NCBI RefSeq assembly: GCF_947036865.1
Contig: NZ_CAMQSF010000001.1
Coordinates: 310,001-374,000 of the forward strand
Source of the DNA: an uncultured Caulobacter sp.
GTDB lineage: Bacteria > Pseudomonadota > Alphaproteobacteria > Caulobacterales > Caulobacteraceae
DNA: 64,000 nt
Direction of reading: 5' to 3'
Below are positions 17,073 to 28,142 of the stretch, piece by piece. Positions within the stretch are counted from its first letter, which is position 1. Every line of letters starts with the position of its first letter. Position numbers and translations under genes: made by a program. The notes below the pieces were generated by a model, which worked only from the letters and a program-made list of their open reading frames with translations, had not been told where the DNA came from and did not search any database.

Positions 17073-20000
17073 ACCGGGTCGTTGAATTCGCTCTGCGTCA
17101 GCGCCTTTTGATGGTCATGGTGCTGGTCGGCCTCGTGCTGGCCGGCGGCTTCGCGTTCGCCCACCTGAACATCGAAGCCTATCCCGACCCGGTGCCGCCG
17201 ATGGTCGAGATCGTGACCCAGAGTCCTGGCGTCTCGGCCGAGGAAATCGAACGCAACATCACCACACCGATCGAGGTGCAGGTCGCCGGCCTGCCCCACA
17301 TGACCACCGTGCGCTCGATCTCGCTGTTCGGCCTCTCCGACGTGAAAATCCAGTTCACCTATGACGTCAGCTTCCAGGAAGCCGAGCGCATGGTGCTGGG
17401 CCGGCTGTCGCAGCTGGGCAGCCTGCCCGCGGGCGCGCAGCCCCAGATCTCGCCCACCAGCCCGGTCGGCGAGATCTTCCGCTACCGTCTCGAGGCGCCC
17501 GCCGGCTACTCGGTCATGGACCTGAAGACCCTGCAGGACTGGGTGCTGCAGCGCCGGTTCAAGCGCATTCCGGGCGTCATCGACGTCACGGGCTGGGGCG
17601 GCAAGCTGCGCACCTACGAGGTCACGGTCGACAACGACAAGCTGCGCGCCCACGGGGTGACGATCGGCCAGGTGATCCAGGCCATCGGCAAGTCGGACGG
17701 CAATGTCGGCGGCCAGACCGTCAACTTCGGCGCTCAGGCGGCGATCGTGCGCGGCGTCGGCCTGATCCAGTCGACGAGCCAGATCCGCGACGTCCTGGTC
17801 GCCCCCGCGCCCGGCGCGCCGATCCTGCTCAAGGACGTGGCCGACGTCACCATCGGCGCCCAGCCCCGCCTGGGCATCGCCGGCGAGGGCAAGGACGACG
17901 ATATCGTCATGGGCATCGTCCTGATGCAGCGCGGCGCCCAGTCGCTGCCGACCATCAAGGCCGTTCAGAAGGAGGTCGAGGCGATCAATGCCGGCAACGT
18001 CCTGCCGCCGGGCGTCAAGCTGACGCCGCTCTACGACCGCTCGGCCCTGATCGACGTCACCACCCACACGGTCATGCACAACCTGGTCGAGGGCGTGGTG
18101 CTGATCTTCCTGCTGCAGTGGCTGTTCCTCGGCGACCTGCGCAGCGCGCTGATCGTGGCGACGACCATCCCGTTCGCCCTGGCCTTCGCCGTGCTGATCC
18201 TGGTTTTGAAAGGCGAGAGCGCCAACCTGCTGTCGGTCGGGGCTTTGGACTTCGGCCTCGTGGTCGACGCCTCCGTGATCCTGGTCGAGAACATCTTCCG
18301 CCACATGGCGGAACGGTCGGAGCACATCAGCGCCGGCCACGGTCACGCCACCCAGGCCAGCCGCTTCTCGGCCATCCTGCATGCCTCCAGCGAAGTCAGT
18401 CGCGGCATCTTCTTCTCCGCCGCCATCATCATCGCCAGCTTCATACCCCTGTTCACCCTGACCGGCGTCGAGGGCCACATCTTCGGCCCCATGGCCGAGA
18501 CCTACGCCTACGCCATCGCGGGCGGCCTGATCGCCACCTTCACGGTCTCGCCGGTGCTGTCGGCCATGCTGCTGCCCGACAAGCTGAGCGAGGTCGAGAC
18601 GCGGGTCGTCCGTTGGCTGCGCGGGATCTACGACCCGGTGGCCGCTTTCGCCCTGGCCAATCGGTACGTGGTGATGGGCGGCGCGGCCGTCCTGCTGGTC
18701 GCCGCCGTGGTCGCCGTGCGGGGCCTGGGCGTCGAGTTCCTGCCCCACCTGGAGGAAGGCAATCTCTATATCCGCGCCACCCTGCCCGCCTCGATCTCGC
18801 TGGAGGCGGGGCAGCCGACGGTCAACGCCATCCGCAACGTGATCGCCGGCTATCCGGAGGTCGACCACGTCATCTCCACCCACGGGCGGCCGGACGACGG
18901 CACCGACGCCACGGGCTTCTTCAACGCCGAGTACTATACGCCGCTGAAGCCGTTCGACTCCTGGCCGCATGGCATGACCAAGGAGAAACTGACGGCCGAG
19001 CTGCAGAAGCGCCTCAAGGATCGCTTCCCCGGCGTCGACTTCGAGTTCTCGCAGTACATCGAGGACAATGTGGATGAGGCCGCCTCGGGCGTGAAGGGCG
19101 CCAATTCGGTCAAGATCTTCGGGCCCGACCTGGCGGTGCTGACGCGTCTGGCCGGCCAGATGCAGGACCAGATGGGTCGGGTGCGCGGCATCGCCGACCT
19201 GGGCGTCTCGGCCTCGCTCGGCCAGCCGACCGTGCGGATCGAGGTCGATCGCCTGGCCGCCGCCCGCTATGGCCTGACGCCGGACGACATCAACGGCGTG
19301 ATCGCCGCGGCGATCGGCGGCCAGAGCCCCGGCGACCTCTACGAGCGCGGGACCGACCGCCACTTCCCGATCGTCGTGCGCCTGCCCAAGGACCAGCGCG
19401 GCAGCTTGGCGGCGATCCGGCGGATCACCATCGGCGCGCCCTCGCCCGACGGCCAGGGAATCGTCCAAGTCCCGCTGTCCGAGGTCGCCAAGGTCAGCCT
19501 GACCTCCGGCGCGTCCTTCATCTATCGGGAGCACCAGGAGCGCTACTTGCCCATCAAGTTCAGCGTGCGCGACCGCGACCTGGGCGGCGCGGTGACCGAC
19601 GCCCAAGCCTCGATCGCCCGCACCGTCAAGCTGCCGCCCGGGTATCATCTGGAATGGGCCGGCGAACTCTCCAATCTGAAGAGCGCGGTGGCGCGGCTGG
19701 AGATCGTGGTGCCGATCAGCCTGGCCCTGATCCTGATCCTGCTCTACGCCAACTTCACGTCGGTCATCGACACCCTGCTGGCCTTCAGCGCCATCCCGAT
19801 GGCCGTCGTCGGCGGGGTGCTGGCCCTGGCCCTGACCGGCACGCCGTTCTCGATCTCGGCCGCGATCGGCTTCGTGGCCCTGTTCGGCATCGCCGTCATG
19901 GACGGCATCCTGATGGTGACCATCTTCAACCAGGCCAGGGACGACGGCCTGCCGCGCGAGAAGGCGGTCGTCGCGACGGTCAAGAAGGGCATGCGCCCGG

Positions 20001-20233
20001 TGCTGATGACCTGTCTGGCCGCCGCCATCGGCCTGCTGCCGGCCGCGGTCTCCAACGGCATCGGCAGCCAGGTCCAGCGTCCGTTGGCCCTGGTGGTGGT
20101 CGGCGGCATGAGCCTCGCGCCGCTGCTGATCCTCGTGGTGCTGCCGGTCCTGATCGTGCGTTTCTCGCGCCACATCGGCGCCAGCGCAGAGAAGCCGCGT
20201 CCGCCGGTCGCGCAACCGGAGGCCGGCGCATGA
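17069..20233 (+). CDS. Heavy-metal efflux RND pump (CzcA/CusA family)
   Basis: 1054 aa, about 12 transmembrane helices, proton-driven export of metal ions. It starts with GTG (NRVVEFALRQRLLM) coupled to the adaptor stop. Helix IV carries ALDFGLVVDASVILVENIF, matching the HME signature in which two Asp and one Glu serve proton relay. Both periplasmic porter halves are present (first around residues 35-330, second after GLGVEFLPHLEEGNLYIRATLP), as is IAVMDGILMVTIFNQ near the C-terminus. HME-RND pumps differ in metal preference (Zn/Co/Cd, Cu/Ag, Ni/Co); I cannot decide which applies here. Confidence 0.92.
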   Translation: MNRVVEFALRQRLLMVMVLVGLVLAGGFAFAHLNIEAYPDPVPPMVEIVTQSPGVSAEEIERNITTPIEVQVAGLPHMTTVRSISLFGLSDVKIQFTYDVSFQEAERMVLGRLSQLGSLPAGAQPQISPTSPVGEIFRYRLEAPAGYSVMDLKTLQDWVLQRRFKRIPGVIDVTGWGGKLRTYEVTVDNDKLRAHGVTIGQVIQAIGKSDGNVGGQTVNFGAQAAIVRGVGLIQSTSQIRDVLVAPAPGAPILLKDVADVTIGAQPRLGIAGEGKDDDIVMGIVLMQRGAQSLPTIKAVQKEVEAINAGNVLPPGVKLTPLYDRSALIDVTTHTVMHNLVEGVVLIFLLQWLFLGDLRSALIVATTIPFALAFAVLILVLKGESANLLSVGALDFGLVVDASVILVENIFRHMAERSEHISAGHGHATQASRFSAILHASSEVSRGIFFSAAIIIASFIPLFTLTGVEGHIFGPMAETYAYAIAGGLIATFTVSPVLSAMLLPDKLSEVETRVVRWLRGIYDPVAAFALANRYVVMGGAAVLLVAAVVAVRGLGVEFLPHLEEGNLYIRATLPASISLEAGQPTVNAIRNVIAGYPEVDHVISTHGRPDDGTDATGFFNAEYYTPLKPFDSWPHGMTKEKLTAELQKRLKDRFPGVDFEFSQYIEDNVDEAASGVKGANSVKIFGPDLAVLTRLAGQMQDQMGRVRGIADLGVSASLGQPTVRIEVDRLAAARYGLTPDDINGVIAAAIGGQSPGDLYERGTDRHFPIVVRLPKDQRGSLAAIRRITIGAPSPDGQGIVQVPLSEVAKVSLTSGASFIYREHQERYLPIKFSVRDRDLGGAVTDAQASIARTVKLPPGYHLEWAGELSNLKSAVARLEIVVPISLALILILLYANFTSVIDTLLAFSAIPMAVVGGVLALALTGTPFSISAAIGFVALFGIAVMDGILMVTIFNQARDDGLPREKAVVATVKKGMRPVLMTCLAAAIGLLPAAVSNGIGSQVQRPLALVVVGGMSLAPLLILVVLPVLIVRFSRHIGASAEKPRPPVAQPEAGA

Positions 20234-21675
20234 TCCGGCGCTTCGTCCCCCTGCTGGCGCTGTGCGCCTCGGCCTGCGCGCTGGGCCCGCGGCATCCGAT
20301 CCCGACGGTCGCGCCGCCGCCCACGCCGGACGCCAGGCCGATCCGACCGGAAAGCGGACCGGCCCAGACCTTCGTCGCCGACGCCGAACGGCCCGCCGAC
20401 TGGTGGACTCGGTTCGGCAGCGCGGACCTCGACGCCCTGGTCGCGCGCGCGTTGGGCGCGGACAACGACCTGGCCGTCGCCGAGGCCGCCTTGCGCCAAG
20501 CTCGCGCCCAGGCCTCGGCCGCATCGGGCGCGTTCTGGCCGCAGCTGGACGCCAGCGCGCAGAGCCAGCGGGTGAAGGCGCCGCGCGCCCTCTCCAATCC
20601 GCTGCCGGATCCCGACCAGTTCCTCTACACCCTGCACAGCGCCCAACTCAGCGTCAGCTATCCGCTGGACCTGTTCGGGGCCAATCGCGAGAAGCGCCTT
20701 TCGGCCAAGGCCGCCGCCGAGGTCGCCGCCGCCCGCCTCGACGCCGCCCGCACGACGGTCGCGGCCAACCTGACGCTGGCCGTCATCCAGAACGCCGCGC
20801 TGCAGGCTCAGATCGAAGCGGCGGAGCAATCGGTCCGCGACAACCGCGAACTGCTGGCCATCCTCCAGAAGCGGCAGGCCCTCGGCGAGGTCGGGTCCGC
20901 CGATGTCGCCGCCCAGCAGACCGCTCTGGCCACCGCCGAAGGCGCGCTGCCGCCGCTGGTCCGGCAACAGGCCCACCAACGGGCGCTGATCGCGATCTTC
21001 ATCGGCCAAGCGCCCGGCGCGCCGCTGCCCGCCCTTCCGCGCCTGGAGGCCCTGGCCCTGCCTGGCGACCTGCCGGCGGTCGCGCCCGCCGCGATCGTGG
21101 CGCGCCGACCGGACATCCGCGCCGCCGACGCCCAGGTTCGCGGCGCCGCGGCGGACCTCGGCGCGGCCATAGCCGCTCGGCTGCCCAACCTGCAGCTGAC
21201 CGGACAGGTCGGCGGCGAGAGCACTCGGTTCTCCTCGCTGCTGGGACCGGACGCCGCTGTTTGGAGTCTGGTCGGCGCGGCGACGCAACCCTTGTTCCAC
21301 GGCGGCCAATTGCGCGCTCAACAGAAGGGCGCGCAGGCGGCGCTGGATGGGGCCAAGGCGCAATATCGCGCGGCCGTGCTGCAGGCCTTCGCGGACGTCG
21401 ACGACGCCCTGACCGCCCTGCGCACCGACGCGATGGCGCTAGACGCCGCCGATCGCGCTCAAGCGGCCGCGGCGCGCAACCTGGCCTTCACCCGCCGGCA
21501 GCTGGAGTTGGGCGGCGCCGGAACGCTGAGCGTGCTGAACGCCAGCGCCGCCGAGGCCCAGGCCCGGGGCCAGCTGATCCAGGCCCGCGCCGCCCGTCTC
21601 GGCGACACGGTCGCCTTCTTCCAGGCCATCGGCGGTCCCGACATCAAAAAGGAGCACGCGTCATGGGCGGGGTAG
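20230..21675 (+). CDS. Outer-membrane efflux channel (NodT/TolC family lipoprotein)
   Basis: 481 aa. The N-terminus (MIRRFVPLLALCASACALG) has a lipobox-like LCASAC, as in the NodT branch. It contains WWTRFGSADLDALVARAL, then two copies of the OEP repeat with long Ala-rich helices; IVARRPDIRAADAQVRGAAADLGAA is the diagnostic segment (usually RRPDIRAAEAxLxAAxA). ATG overlaps the pump stop as ATGA (20230-20233), making a three-gene efflux operon. It forms the trimeric exit duct in the outer membrane. Confidence 0.9.
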   Translation: MIRRFVPLLALCASACALGPRHPIPTVAPPPTPDARPIRPESGPAQTFVADAERPADWWTRFGSADLDALVARALGADNDLAVAEAALRQARAQASAASGAFWPQLDASAQSQRVKAPRALSNPLPDPDQFLYTLHSAQLSVSYPLDLFGANREKRLSAKAAAEVAAARLDAARTTVAANLTLAVIQNAALQAQIEAAEQSVRDNRELLAILQKRQALGEVGSADVAAQQTALATAEGALPPLVRQQAHQRALIAIFIGQAPGAPLPALPRLEALALPGDLPAVAPAAIVARRPDIRAADAQVRGAAADLGAAIAARLPNLQLTGQVGGESTRFSSLLGPDAAVWSLVGAATQPLFHGGQLRAQQKGAQAALDGAKAQYRAAVLQAFADVDDALTALRTDAMALDAADRAQAAAARNLAFTRRQLELGGAGTLSVLNASAAEAQARGQLIQARAARLGDTVAFFQAIGGPDIKKEHASWAG

Positions 21676-22367
21676 TCGGCGCGGTCAGCGGAAAATTCGT
21701 CCTCGTCGCGGCCGGCCTGCTGGTCGACTCGCGGGTTGGCCACGAGCGCGTGCGCGCCTTGATCGACGCCAGCCTGGCCCGGACGGAGATCAGCCGATCC
21801 TTGGCGGATCGCCTCGATCCCCACGGCGCCCATCGCGACGGCGACGAGTTGGCGCCCAGGCGCGGCACGACGGTCGGTCTCGGCGCGAGGGAGTTCGACG
21901 CGCCAAAACTCATCATCGGCGCGTCGCGCGCCCCTAAGGGCGTCGACCTGGTGATCGGCCGCGACGTCCTCGAAGCCGAGCGCCTCGAACTCGACTTCGC
22001 GCGCGACCAACTGAGCCTTGTCACGCCCGCCGAATACAAAGCCGCGGTCCGTGGACGTGTTCGTGTTCCGCTGACTCCGGCGGGACCCGGCCTATGGCGA
22101 TTGAATGCGCGACTTGGCCCTGGCGGCGAGAAGGACGGCGCCTTGGATCTGACTTCGCCTGCGGCTCTGATGGTCAACGGCGTACCGGTATCGCCCTGTC
22201 CCGACATCGGCTTCGGCGCTGTCCGGTTGCAGCCAACCGCCTGCGCGGCGGACACGACGTCCACGCTGCCTTTCAGGCTCGGATGGCGCGGTTTCGCCAC
22301 GGCCCGCGTTCTGCTCGCTCTGCCGGATCGGAGCCTCTGGATCGCCCCGTCGAGAACCGAACGATAG
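21663..22367 (+). CDS. Degenerate retropepsin-like (clan AA) protein
   Basis: 234 aa. Its start lies 13 nt inside the end of the channel gene, with AAGGAG 9 nt upstream, so it belongs to the efflux operon. RALIDASLARTEISRSLADRL and GVDLVIGRDVLEAERLELDF follow the retropepsin pattern (LIDTGAxxTxI... IGxDxLxxxxxxxD), but the DTG/DSG active site reads DAS. A second half (GALDLTSPAALMVNGV, near residue 165) looks like another lobe with DLT. The Asp residues are kept but the Gly is not, so catalysis is doubtful. No clear signal peptide. The role within an efflux operon is unknown. Confidence 0.7.
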   Translation: MGGVVGAVSGKFVLVAAGLLVDSRVGHERVRALIDASLARTEISRSLADRLDPHGAHRDGDELAPRRGTTVGLGAREFDAPKLIIGASRAPKGVDLVIGRDVLEAERLELDFARDQLSLVTPAEYKAAVRGRVRVPLTPAGPGLWRLNARLGPGGEKDGALDLTSPAALMVNGVPVSPCPDIGFGAVRLQPTACAADTTSTLPFRLGWRGFATARVLLALPDRSLWIAPSRTER

Positions 22368-22458
22368 CGAGGGAAGACGGCCGACGCGCCGCGCGCGCGG
22401 GCCAAGCTGATGGCCGTGGCTCAACGTCGCCTGGCCGACGCCGCTGGCGCCGAGATAT

Positions 22459-22480
22459 CCGGCGCGCGGCTCCGCGCCGG
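22459..22480. terminator. Candidate bidirectional terminator hairpin
   Basis: CCGGCGCG-CGGCTC-CGCGCCGG: an 8-bp perfect stem with 6-nt loop in the 134-bp convergent gap between the retropepsin-like gene and the acyl-CoA ligase gene. No T-run on either side. Confidence 0.4.
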
Positions 22481-22501
22481 CCCGCGCGACGGGGTGGGCC
22501 G

Positions 22502-24054
<1,553 letters not shown>

Positions 24055-24058
<4 letters not shown>

Positions 24059-25704
24059 CGGCACTGAGAAACTCCAGGGGGAAGCGGCGGCGAGACGATG
24101 CCGACGTTCCAGATCCAGGGGATGCCACCCGACGCCTTGCGGCGGCACATCACGGCTTCGTTCAGCGCGTACATGCCAGGCCTCAGGTTCGCGCCAGGGC
24201 GAGGCTCTTCGACGAAGGCCATGTAGTTCCGTCCAGCGCCGTATGGCTTCCAGGCGGGCTCGCCCGCCGCCTTGGGGACGCCGTCGCGGGCAAAGGACGC
24301 CCAGTAGTCGCCGATGGCGGTCGTCAGCCGCGCCTCGGCGGGCGTATCGGGATTTTTCGGCCAGGCCGGCGGGGTGGCCCGCGCCGTGCCGAAGACGTAG
24401 GGCAGTTCGCTGGCGTGGAAGCCATGCAGGCCCGCCGCTTCGGCCGCCGGGTAGCCGTGATCGAAATAGTAGAGGAAACTCGGCTGGCCGACCGCCGTCT
24501 GCTTGATCACGAGCCGCTCGGCCGTCCAGCCGTAGAGGGCGTCGCGAGGGGCCAGCAGCACGCTCTCGGCCAGGTCGCCGGACGGATAGAGCGTCAGGAA
24601 GTCGTCGGCCAGATCGCCGTAGCGGGCCCGAATTTCCTTCTCATAGGTCGCCGCGTCGGCCGGGGGCGGCGGAGCCAGGATCCGCAGCGAGCGGATTTCG
24701 CCGCTGTTGAAACCCGCCAGGATCGGCGTCCGGGCCTGCTCGCCCCTGTCGAACGTGTCCACCAGCTGCCGCGTCAGGATCTTGCCATCGACCACGCCGA
24801 AGGTCTGGAAGCCGGCCGCCAGGGCGGCGCCGGTCAGGGTCTCGGCGTCCATGGCGCGCAGGTCGGCCAGGCTCTTGGCGCCCAGCTTCTGGCCGATCGC
24901 CAGGCCCATGGCCTCGGCCGGGTCGTGACCGTAGGTGTTCTCGCGCAGTTCCGGCGTCGAGATCATGTAGGCGCTTTGGGCGATGGCCTTGTGGAACAGC
25001 CCACGCGCGGCCGGCGAGGCCAGGAGATACATGACGCTGAGACCGCCGGCGGATTCACCCGCGATGGTGACGTTGCCAGGATCGCCCCCGAACGCGGCGA
25101 TGTTCTTTCGCACCCACTTCAGCGCCGCGATCTGATCCAGCAGGCCGTAGTTGCCCGAGACGTGGTCCGGCGATTCCGCGCTGAGTTCCGGGTGGGCCAT
25201 GTAGCCCAGGACGCCGAGTCGATAGTTGATGGACACGACCACCAGGCCCCGTCGCGCCAGGGCCGCGCCATCGTAAAGGCTCTCGCTGCTGGAGCCGCCG
25301 ACCAAGGAGCCGCCATGGATCCAGACCAGCACCGGGACCTTGCCGGCCTTAGCTGGCGTCCAGACATTCAAGGTCAGACAATCCTCGCTCATCGACTTCA
25401 GCACCGAGGCGTAGATGCCGCCGGTCCGGGGCTTCGGTTGCGGGCAGGCGGGGCCAAAGTCCGACGCGTCGCGGACGCCGGCGCTGACCGGCGCCGGGGC
25501 CGGCGGCTTCCAGCGTAGAGCGCCCACCGGCGGCGCGGCGTACGGCAGGCCCTTGAACACCCTCAGCTCGCCTTGGGCGACACCGCGAAACGCGCCGGCC
25601 GGCGCGCGGACGACGGGCTGGTCGGCCTGGGCGGCGGCCGGCGCCATCGCCCAGGCCACAAGGGCCAGGACGAAGAACGAACCGAAGGCGCGGAAGCTTT
25701 TCAC
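24055..25704 (-). CDS. Secreted type B carboxylesterase
   Basis: 549 aa. GTG start at 25702-25704 with a strong GGGAGG 6 nt upstream; this gives a classical signal peptide (VKSFRAFGSFFVLALVAWAMAPAAAQA) and is preferred over ATGs further upstream. Oxyanion region WIHGGSLVGG, disulfide-type SEDCLTLNVWTP, nucleophile GESAGG (Ser about 218), acid Glu in GFNSGEIRSL and His in HASELPYVFG are all present. Expected in the periplasm or envelope, hydrolysing an ester or carbamate brought in by the nearby TonB receptor. Transcribed divergently from the MFS gene across a region with a 34-bp palindrome. Confidence 0.92.
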
Positions 25705-25776
25705 CAGATTCCTCCCGAACGCAGGCCGGTCTGCGCACGGCATTGCCGCGCCACGGTGAAGACGATCCTCCGCCCT

Positions 25777-25810
25777 GTCAATATTCACTCTCACGTGCGT
25801 GAATATTGAC
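25777..25810. promoter_or_regulatory. Palindromic operator, probably for the TetR regulator
   Basis: Perfect 12-bp arms GTCAATATTCAC (25777-25788) and GTGAATATTGAC (25799-25810) around a 10-nt centre, in the divergent region between carboxylesterase and MFS genes. Its inner 18 bp (TCACTCTCACGTGCGTGA, 25785-25802) shares the TCACTCT...TGA layout with a site before the TonB receptor gene at 28143-28160. Location and symmetry fit an operator controlling both directions; the TetR gene at 27327-28016 is the obvious candidate to bind it. Confidence 0.6.
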
Positions 25811-25946
25811 CTTCTCGCCCGGTTCGGGCCATCCTCGCGGACAAGCCGAACAACGGCATTCGGGAGGACGTCTTGAACAGCATGCGCGCGAGAACGCCGC
25901 GTCTCCGTCCGCTCGGGCGGGTGGCCCGCCCCGGAAACACCGGCCG

Positions 25947-27215
25947 ATGAGCGCCTCCGCCCCCGCCGGCAGCCGCGCCTGGGTGGCGCTTGGCATGCTG
26001 TGGTTCGTCTATGTGCTGAATTTCCTGGACCGTCAGCTGATGTCCATTCTGGCCAAGCCGATCCAGGACAGCCTGCATGTCACCGACGGCCAGCTTGGCC
26101 TGATCGGCGGCCTCTATTTCGCGGCCTTCTATTGCTTCATCGCCATCCCCGTGGGCTGGCTGGCCGACCGCACCAACCGCGTGGCGGTGCTCTCTCTGGC
26201 GTGCGGACTCTGGAGCGCGGCGACCATGGCTTGCGGCTTCTCGGCCAACTATGGGCAGTTCGCCGTCGCGCGGATGACGGTCGGTTTCGGCGAGGCGGGC
26301 GGCGTGCCGCCGTCCTACGCCATCATCTCCGACTACTTCCCGCCCGGACGGCGCGGAACGGCGCTGGGTCTCTACAATCTCGGTCCGCCGATCGGCGCGG
26401 CCTTCGGCATCGCGTTCGGCGCGGCCATCGCCGCCGCCTTCAACTGGCGCTACGCCTTCGTGATCCTGGGCGCGGTTGGTGTGCTCACCGCCCTGATCTT
26501 GCCGTTGATGGTGCGCGAGCCTCGCCGCGGCGGCCTCGATGGCCTGGCCGCGGACGCCCAGCCCAACAAGGCCGGCTTTTGGGCGACTCTTTGGATGTTC
26601 TTCTCGCGCCCGCCGCTGGTCCTGGCCGCGCTGGCTGGCGGCGCGACCCAGTTCATCACCTATGGCCTCGGCAACTTCACCACCCTGTTCCTGATGCGCG
26701 AGAAGGGCATGACCCTCAAGGAGATCGCGGTCTGGTATGCGCTGGTGGTCGCGATCGGCATGAGCGGTGGCATCTTCGCCTCGGGCCGGGTGATCGATCG
26801 CTATACGCGCAGGTCCAAGATCGCCTACGCCCTGGTCCCGGCCATCTCGTTGATCCTGGCGATCCCATTCTACATCGGCTTCGTATGGGCTCCGACCTGG
26901 CCGCTGGCGCTGGCTCTGCTGATGGGGCCGACGGTGCTGAACTACTTCTACCTGTCCTCGACTGTGACCCTGGTCCAGCAGACGGTCCGCCCCGAGGAGC
27001 GGGTGATGTCCGGAGCCTTGCTGCTGCTGGTCATGAACTTCATCGGCCTCGGCCTTGGCCCCACCTATGTCGGCTGGGCCAGCGACCTCTTCAAAGCCAG
27101 CCATCCGCACAACGCTCTGCAGATGGCGCTCTACACCCTGATCCCGTTCTATCTGCTAGCGATCGGGCTCTTCCTGTGGCTGACCGCGATCTTCCGCAAG
27201 GCGGAGCGGGATTAG
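25947..27215 (+). CDS. MFS transporter
   Basis: 422 aa with 12 predicted transmembrane helices. VGWLADRTNRVAV after helix II is the MFS motif A, and VARMTVGFGEAGGVPPSYAIISDYFPPGRRGTALGLYNLG is typical of the ACS / spinster-like (Spns) subgroups of organic-anion carriers. The ATG at 25947 is chosen because the protein there begins right before helix I; the open frame extends upstream to 25806 without resemblance. It likely imports the product released in the periplasm by the esterase. A large inverted repeat follows the gene. Confidence 0.88.
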   Translation: MSASAPAGSRAWVALGMLWFVYVLNFLDRQLMSILAKPIQDSLHVTDGQLGLIGGLYFAAFYCFIAIPVGWLADRTNRVAVLSLACGLWSAATMACGFSANYGQFAVARMTVGFGEAGGVPPSYAIISDYFPPGRRGTALGLYNLGPPIGAAFGIAFGAAIAAAFNWRYAFVILGAVGVLTALILPLMVREPRRGGLDGLAADAQPNKAGFWATLWMFFSRPPLVLAALAGGATQFITYGLGNFTTLFLMREKGMTLKEIAVWYALVVAIGMSGGIFASGRVIDRYTRRSKIAYALVPAISLILAIPFYIGFVWAPTWPLALALLMGPTVLNYFYLSSTVTLVQQTVRPEERVMSGALLLLVMNFIGLGLGPTYVGWASDLFKASHPHNALQMALYTLIPFYLLAIGLFLWLTAIFRKAERD

Positions 27216-27229
27216 CGCCGAGGAGCCGT

Positions 27230-27315
27230 CCTCGTCCTTCGACAAGCTCGGGATGAGGACAACTTTTCCGGCGGATCGGTAGAAAACCTCACCCTGAGCC
27301 TGTCGAAGGGCGAGG
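27230..27315. terminator. Large inverted repeat between convergent genes
   Basis: Arms 27230-27258 and 27287-27315 are complementary at 25 of 29 positions (CCTCGTCCTTCGACAAGCTC on the left; the right arm read on the minus strand gives CCTCGCCCTTCGACAGGCTC) with a 28-nt loop. The CTTCGACAAGCTC/GAGCTTGTCGAAG core is a common dispersed intergenic motif in alphaproteobacterial genomes. It separates the MFS and TetR genes, so a bidirectional terminator role is likely. Confidence 0.6.
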
Positions 27316-27326
27316 CTTTCGGCCCC

Positions 27327-28016
27327 TCACCCCTTCAACGCAATAAACCCCGCCGCCATGAAGCGGGCGATCCGCTTTTTCACCGCCGGGAAGTCGTCGG
27401 AGTGGCATAGCCCGCCGGACAGCTTGTCGATCCGCCCGGTCCGCGCCAGCGTGTTCATCAGCGCGCCGGAGACGAAGTGATAGCCCCAGAAGATCTCCTC
27501 GTCCGCATAGTCCGGCAGGGCTCGCTTCAAGATGCCGACCAGCTTTAGAACGACCGGGTCGAAATGCTCGTCCATCAGCGCCGCGCCCTCCGGCGTGTTG
27601 CTGACCCGCGCGCAAAAGGCCGCGTAGTTCATCCAGTGCTCGCCGCCCTCGTGGTAGAGATCAAGGTCGGTGTCGAGGAAGGCGTGCAAGGCGCCCTCCA
27701 CGGTGGGATGGTCGCCCGCCGCCTGCTCGTACTGCTCCAGCGCGATCATCCGCCGCCCCGAGGTCACCCCCGCGCGTCGCGCGAACACGGCCTCGAACAG
27801 GTTGGTCTTGTCCTTGAAGTAGTAGTTCAGCAGCGTCGTATGGATGCCCACGCGAACGGCGACGTCGCGCAGGGTCACGCCATAGAGGCCGTTCTGCGAG
27901 AACAGGTATTCGGCCGCGTCCAAGATCTGCTCAAGGCTCTGAGCACGCTGCTCGGCCTTGGTGCGCCGACCCGCCTTGGCGGCCGCGCCGCGGGTGCCCG
28001 TCGCCGTCGCTCCCAA
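27327..28016 (-). CDS. TetR-family transcriptional regulator
   Basis: 229 aa. N-terminal HTH: RAQSLEQILDAAEYLFSQNGLYGVTLRDVAVRVGIHTTLLNYYFKDKTNLFEAVFARR, a textbook TetR DNA-binding domain. The C-terminal part has the ligand-binding shape of the family, close to the TetR_C groups linked to catabolic operons. The start is TTG at 28014-28016, with GAGGAG 9 nt upstream; no ATG fits. It is divergent from the TonB receptor gene, and near-matching palindromes are found at both neighbouring promoter regions, so it probably represses the esterase-ligase, MFS and TonB receptor units and is released by their substrate. Confidence 0.9.
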   Translation of the reverse strand: MGATATGTRGAAAKAGRRTKAEQRAQSLEQILDAAEYLFSQNGLYGVTLRDVAVRVGIHTTLLNYYFKDKTNLFEAVFARRAGVTSGRRMIALEQYEQAAGDHPTVEGALHAFLDTDLDLYHEGGEHWMNYAAFCARVSNTPEGAALMDEHFDPVVLKLVGILKRALPDYADEEIFWGYHFVSGALMNTLARTGRIDKLSGGLCHSDDFPAVKKRIARFMAAGFIALKG

Positions 28017-28113
28017 ACCGCTCTCCTCGTCGTTCCGTCGTCCGCGTAGTCGGGTCGCGCGCGCTGTCTGTCAATCGTTCCGCGCACGGCGCCCCGTCGA
28101 CGAACAATGATCA

Positions 28114-28140
28114 TTGACGCAGACACGGCGATGCTACAAC
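28114..28140 (+). promoter_or_regulatory. Sigma-73-type promoter of the TonB receptor gene
   Basis: TTGACGC (28114-28120), 12 nt, GCTACAAC (28133-28140): an exact match to the Caulobacter housekeeping consensus TTGaCGS-N10-14-GCTANAWC. It overlaps a perfect 12-bp palindrome CAATGATCATTG (28105-28116), and the candidate TetR operator at 28143-28160 begins 2 nt after the -10 element, where it would cover the transcription start. Confidence 0.7.
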
Positions 28141-28142
28141 AC

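Noticed and set aside
16700..20524. A very long minus-strand open frame (over 1200 codons) opposite the efflux pump gene
   Set aside because: It is rich in Arg, Gly, Asp, His and Gln with no recognisable domain, and it mirrors the high-GC codon bias of the real RND gene on the plus strand, which has full family motifs.
27230..27315. Insertion-sequence end or transposon remnant
   Set aside because: The arms match a common dispersed intergenic inverted repeat; there is no transposase fragment or target-site duplication.
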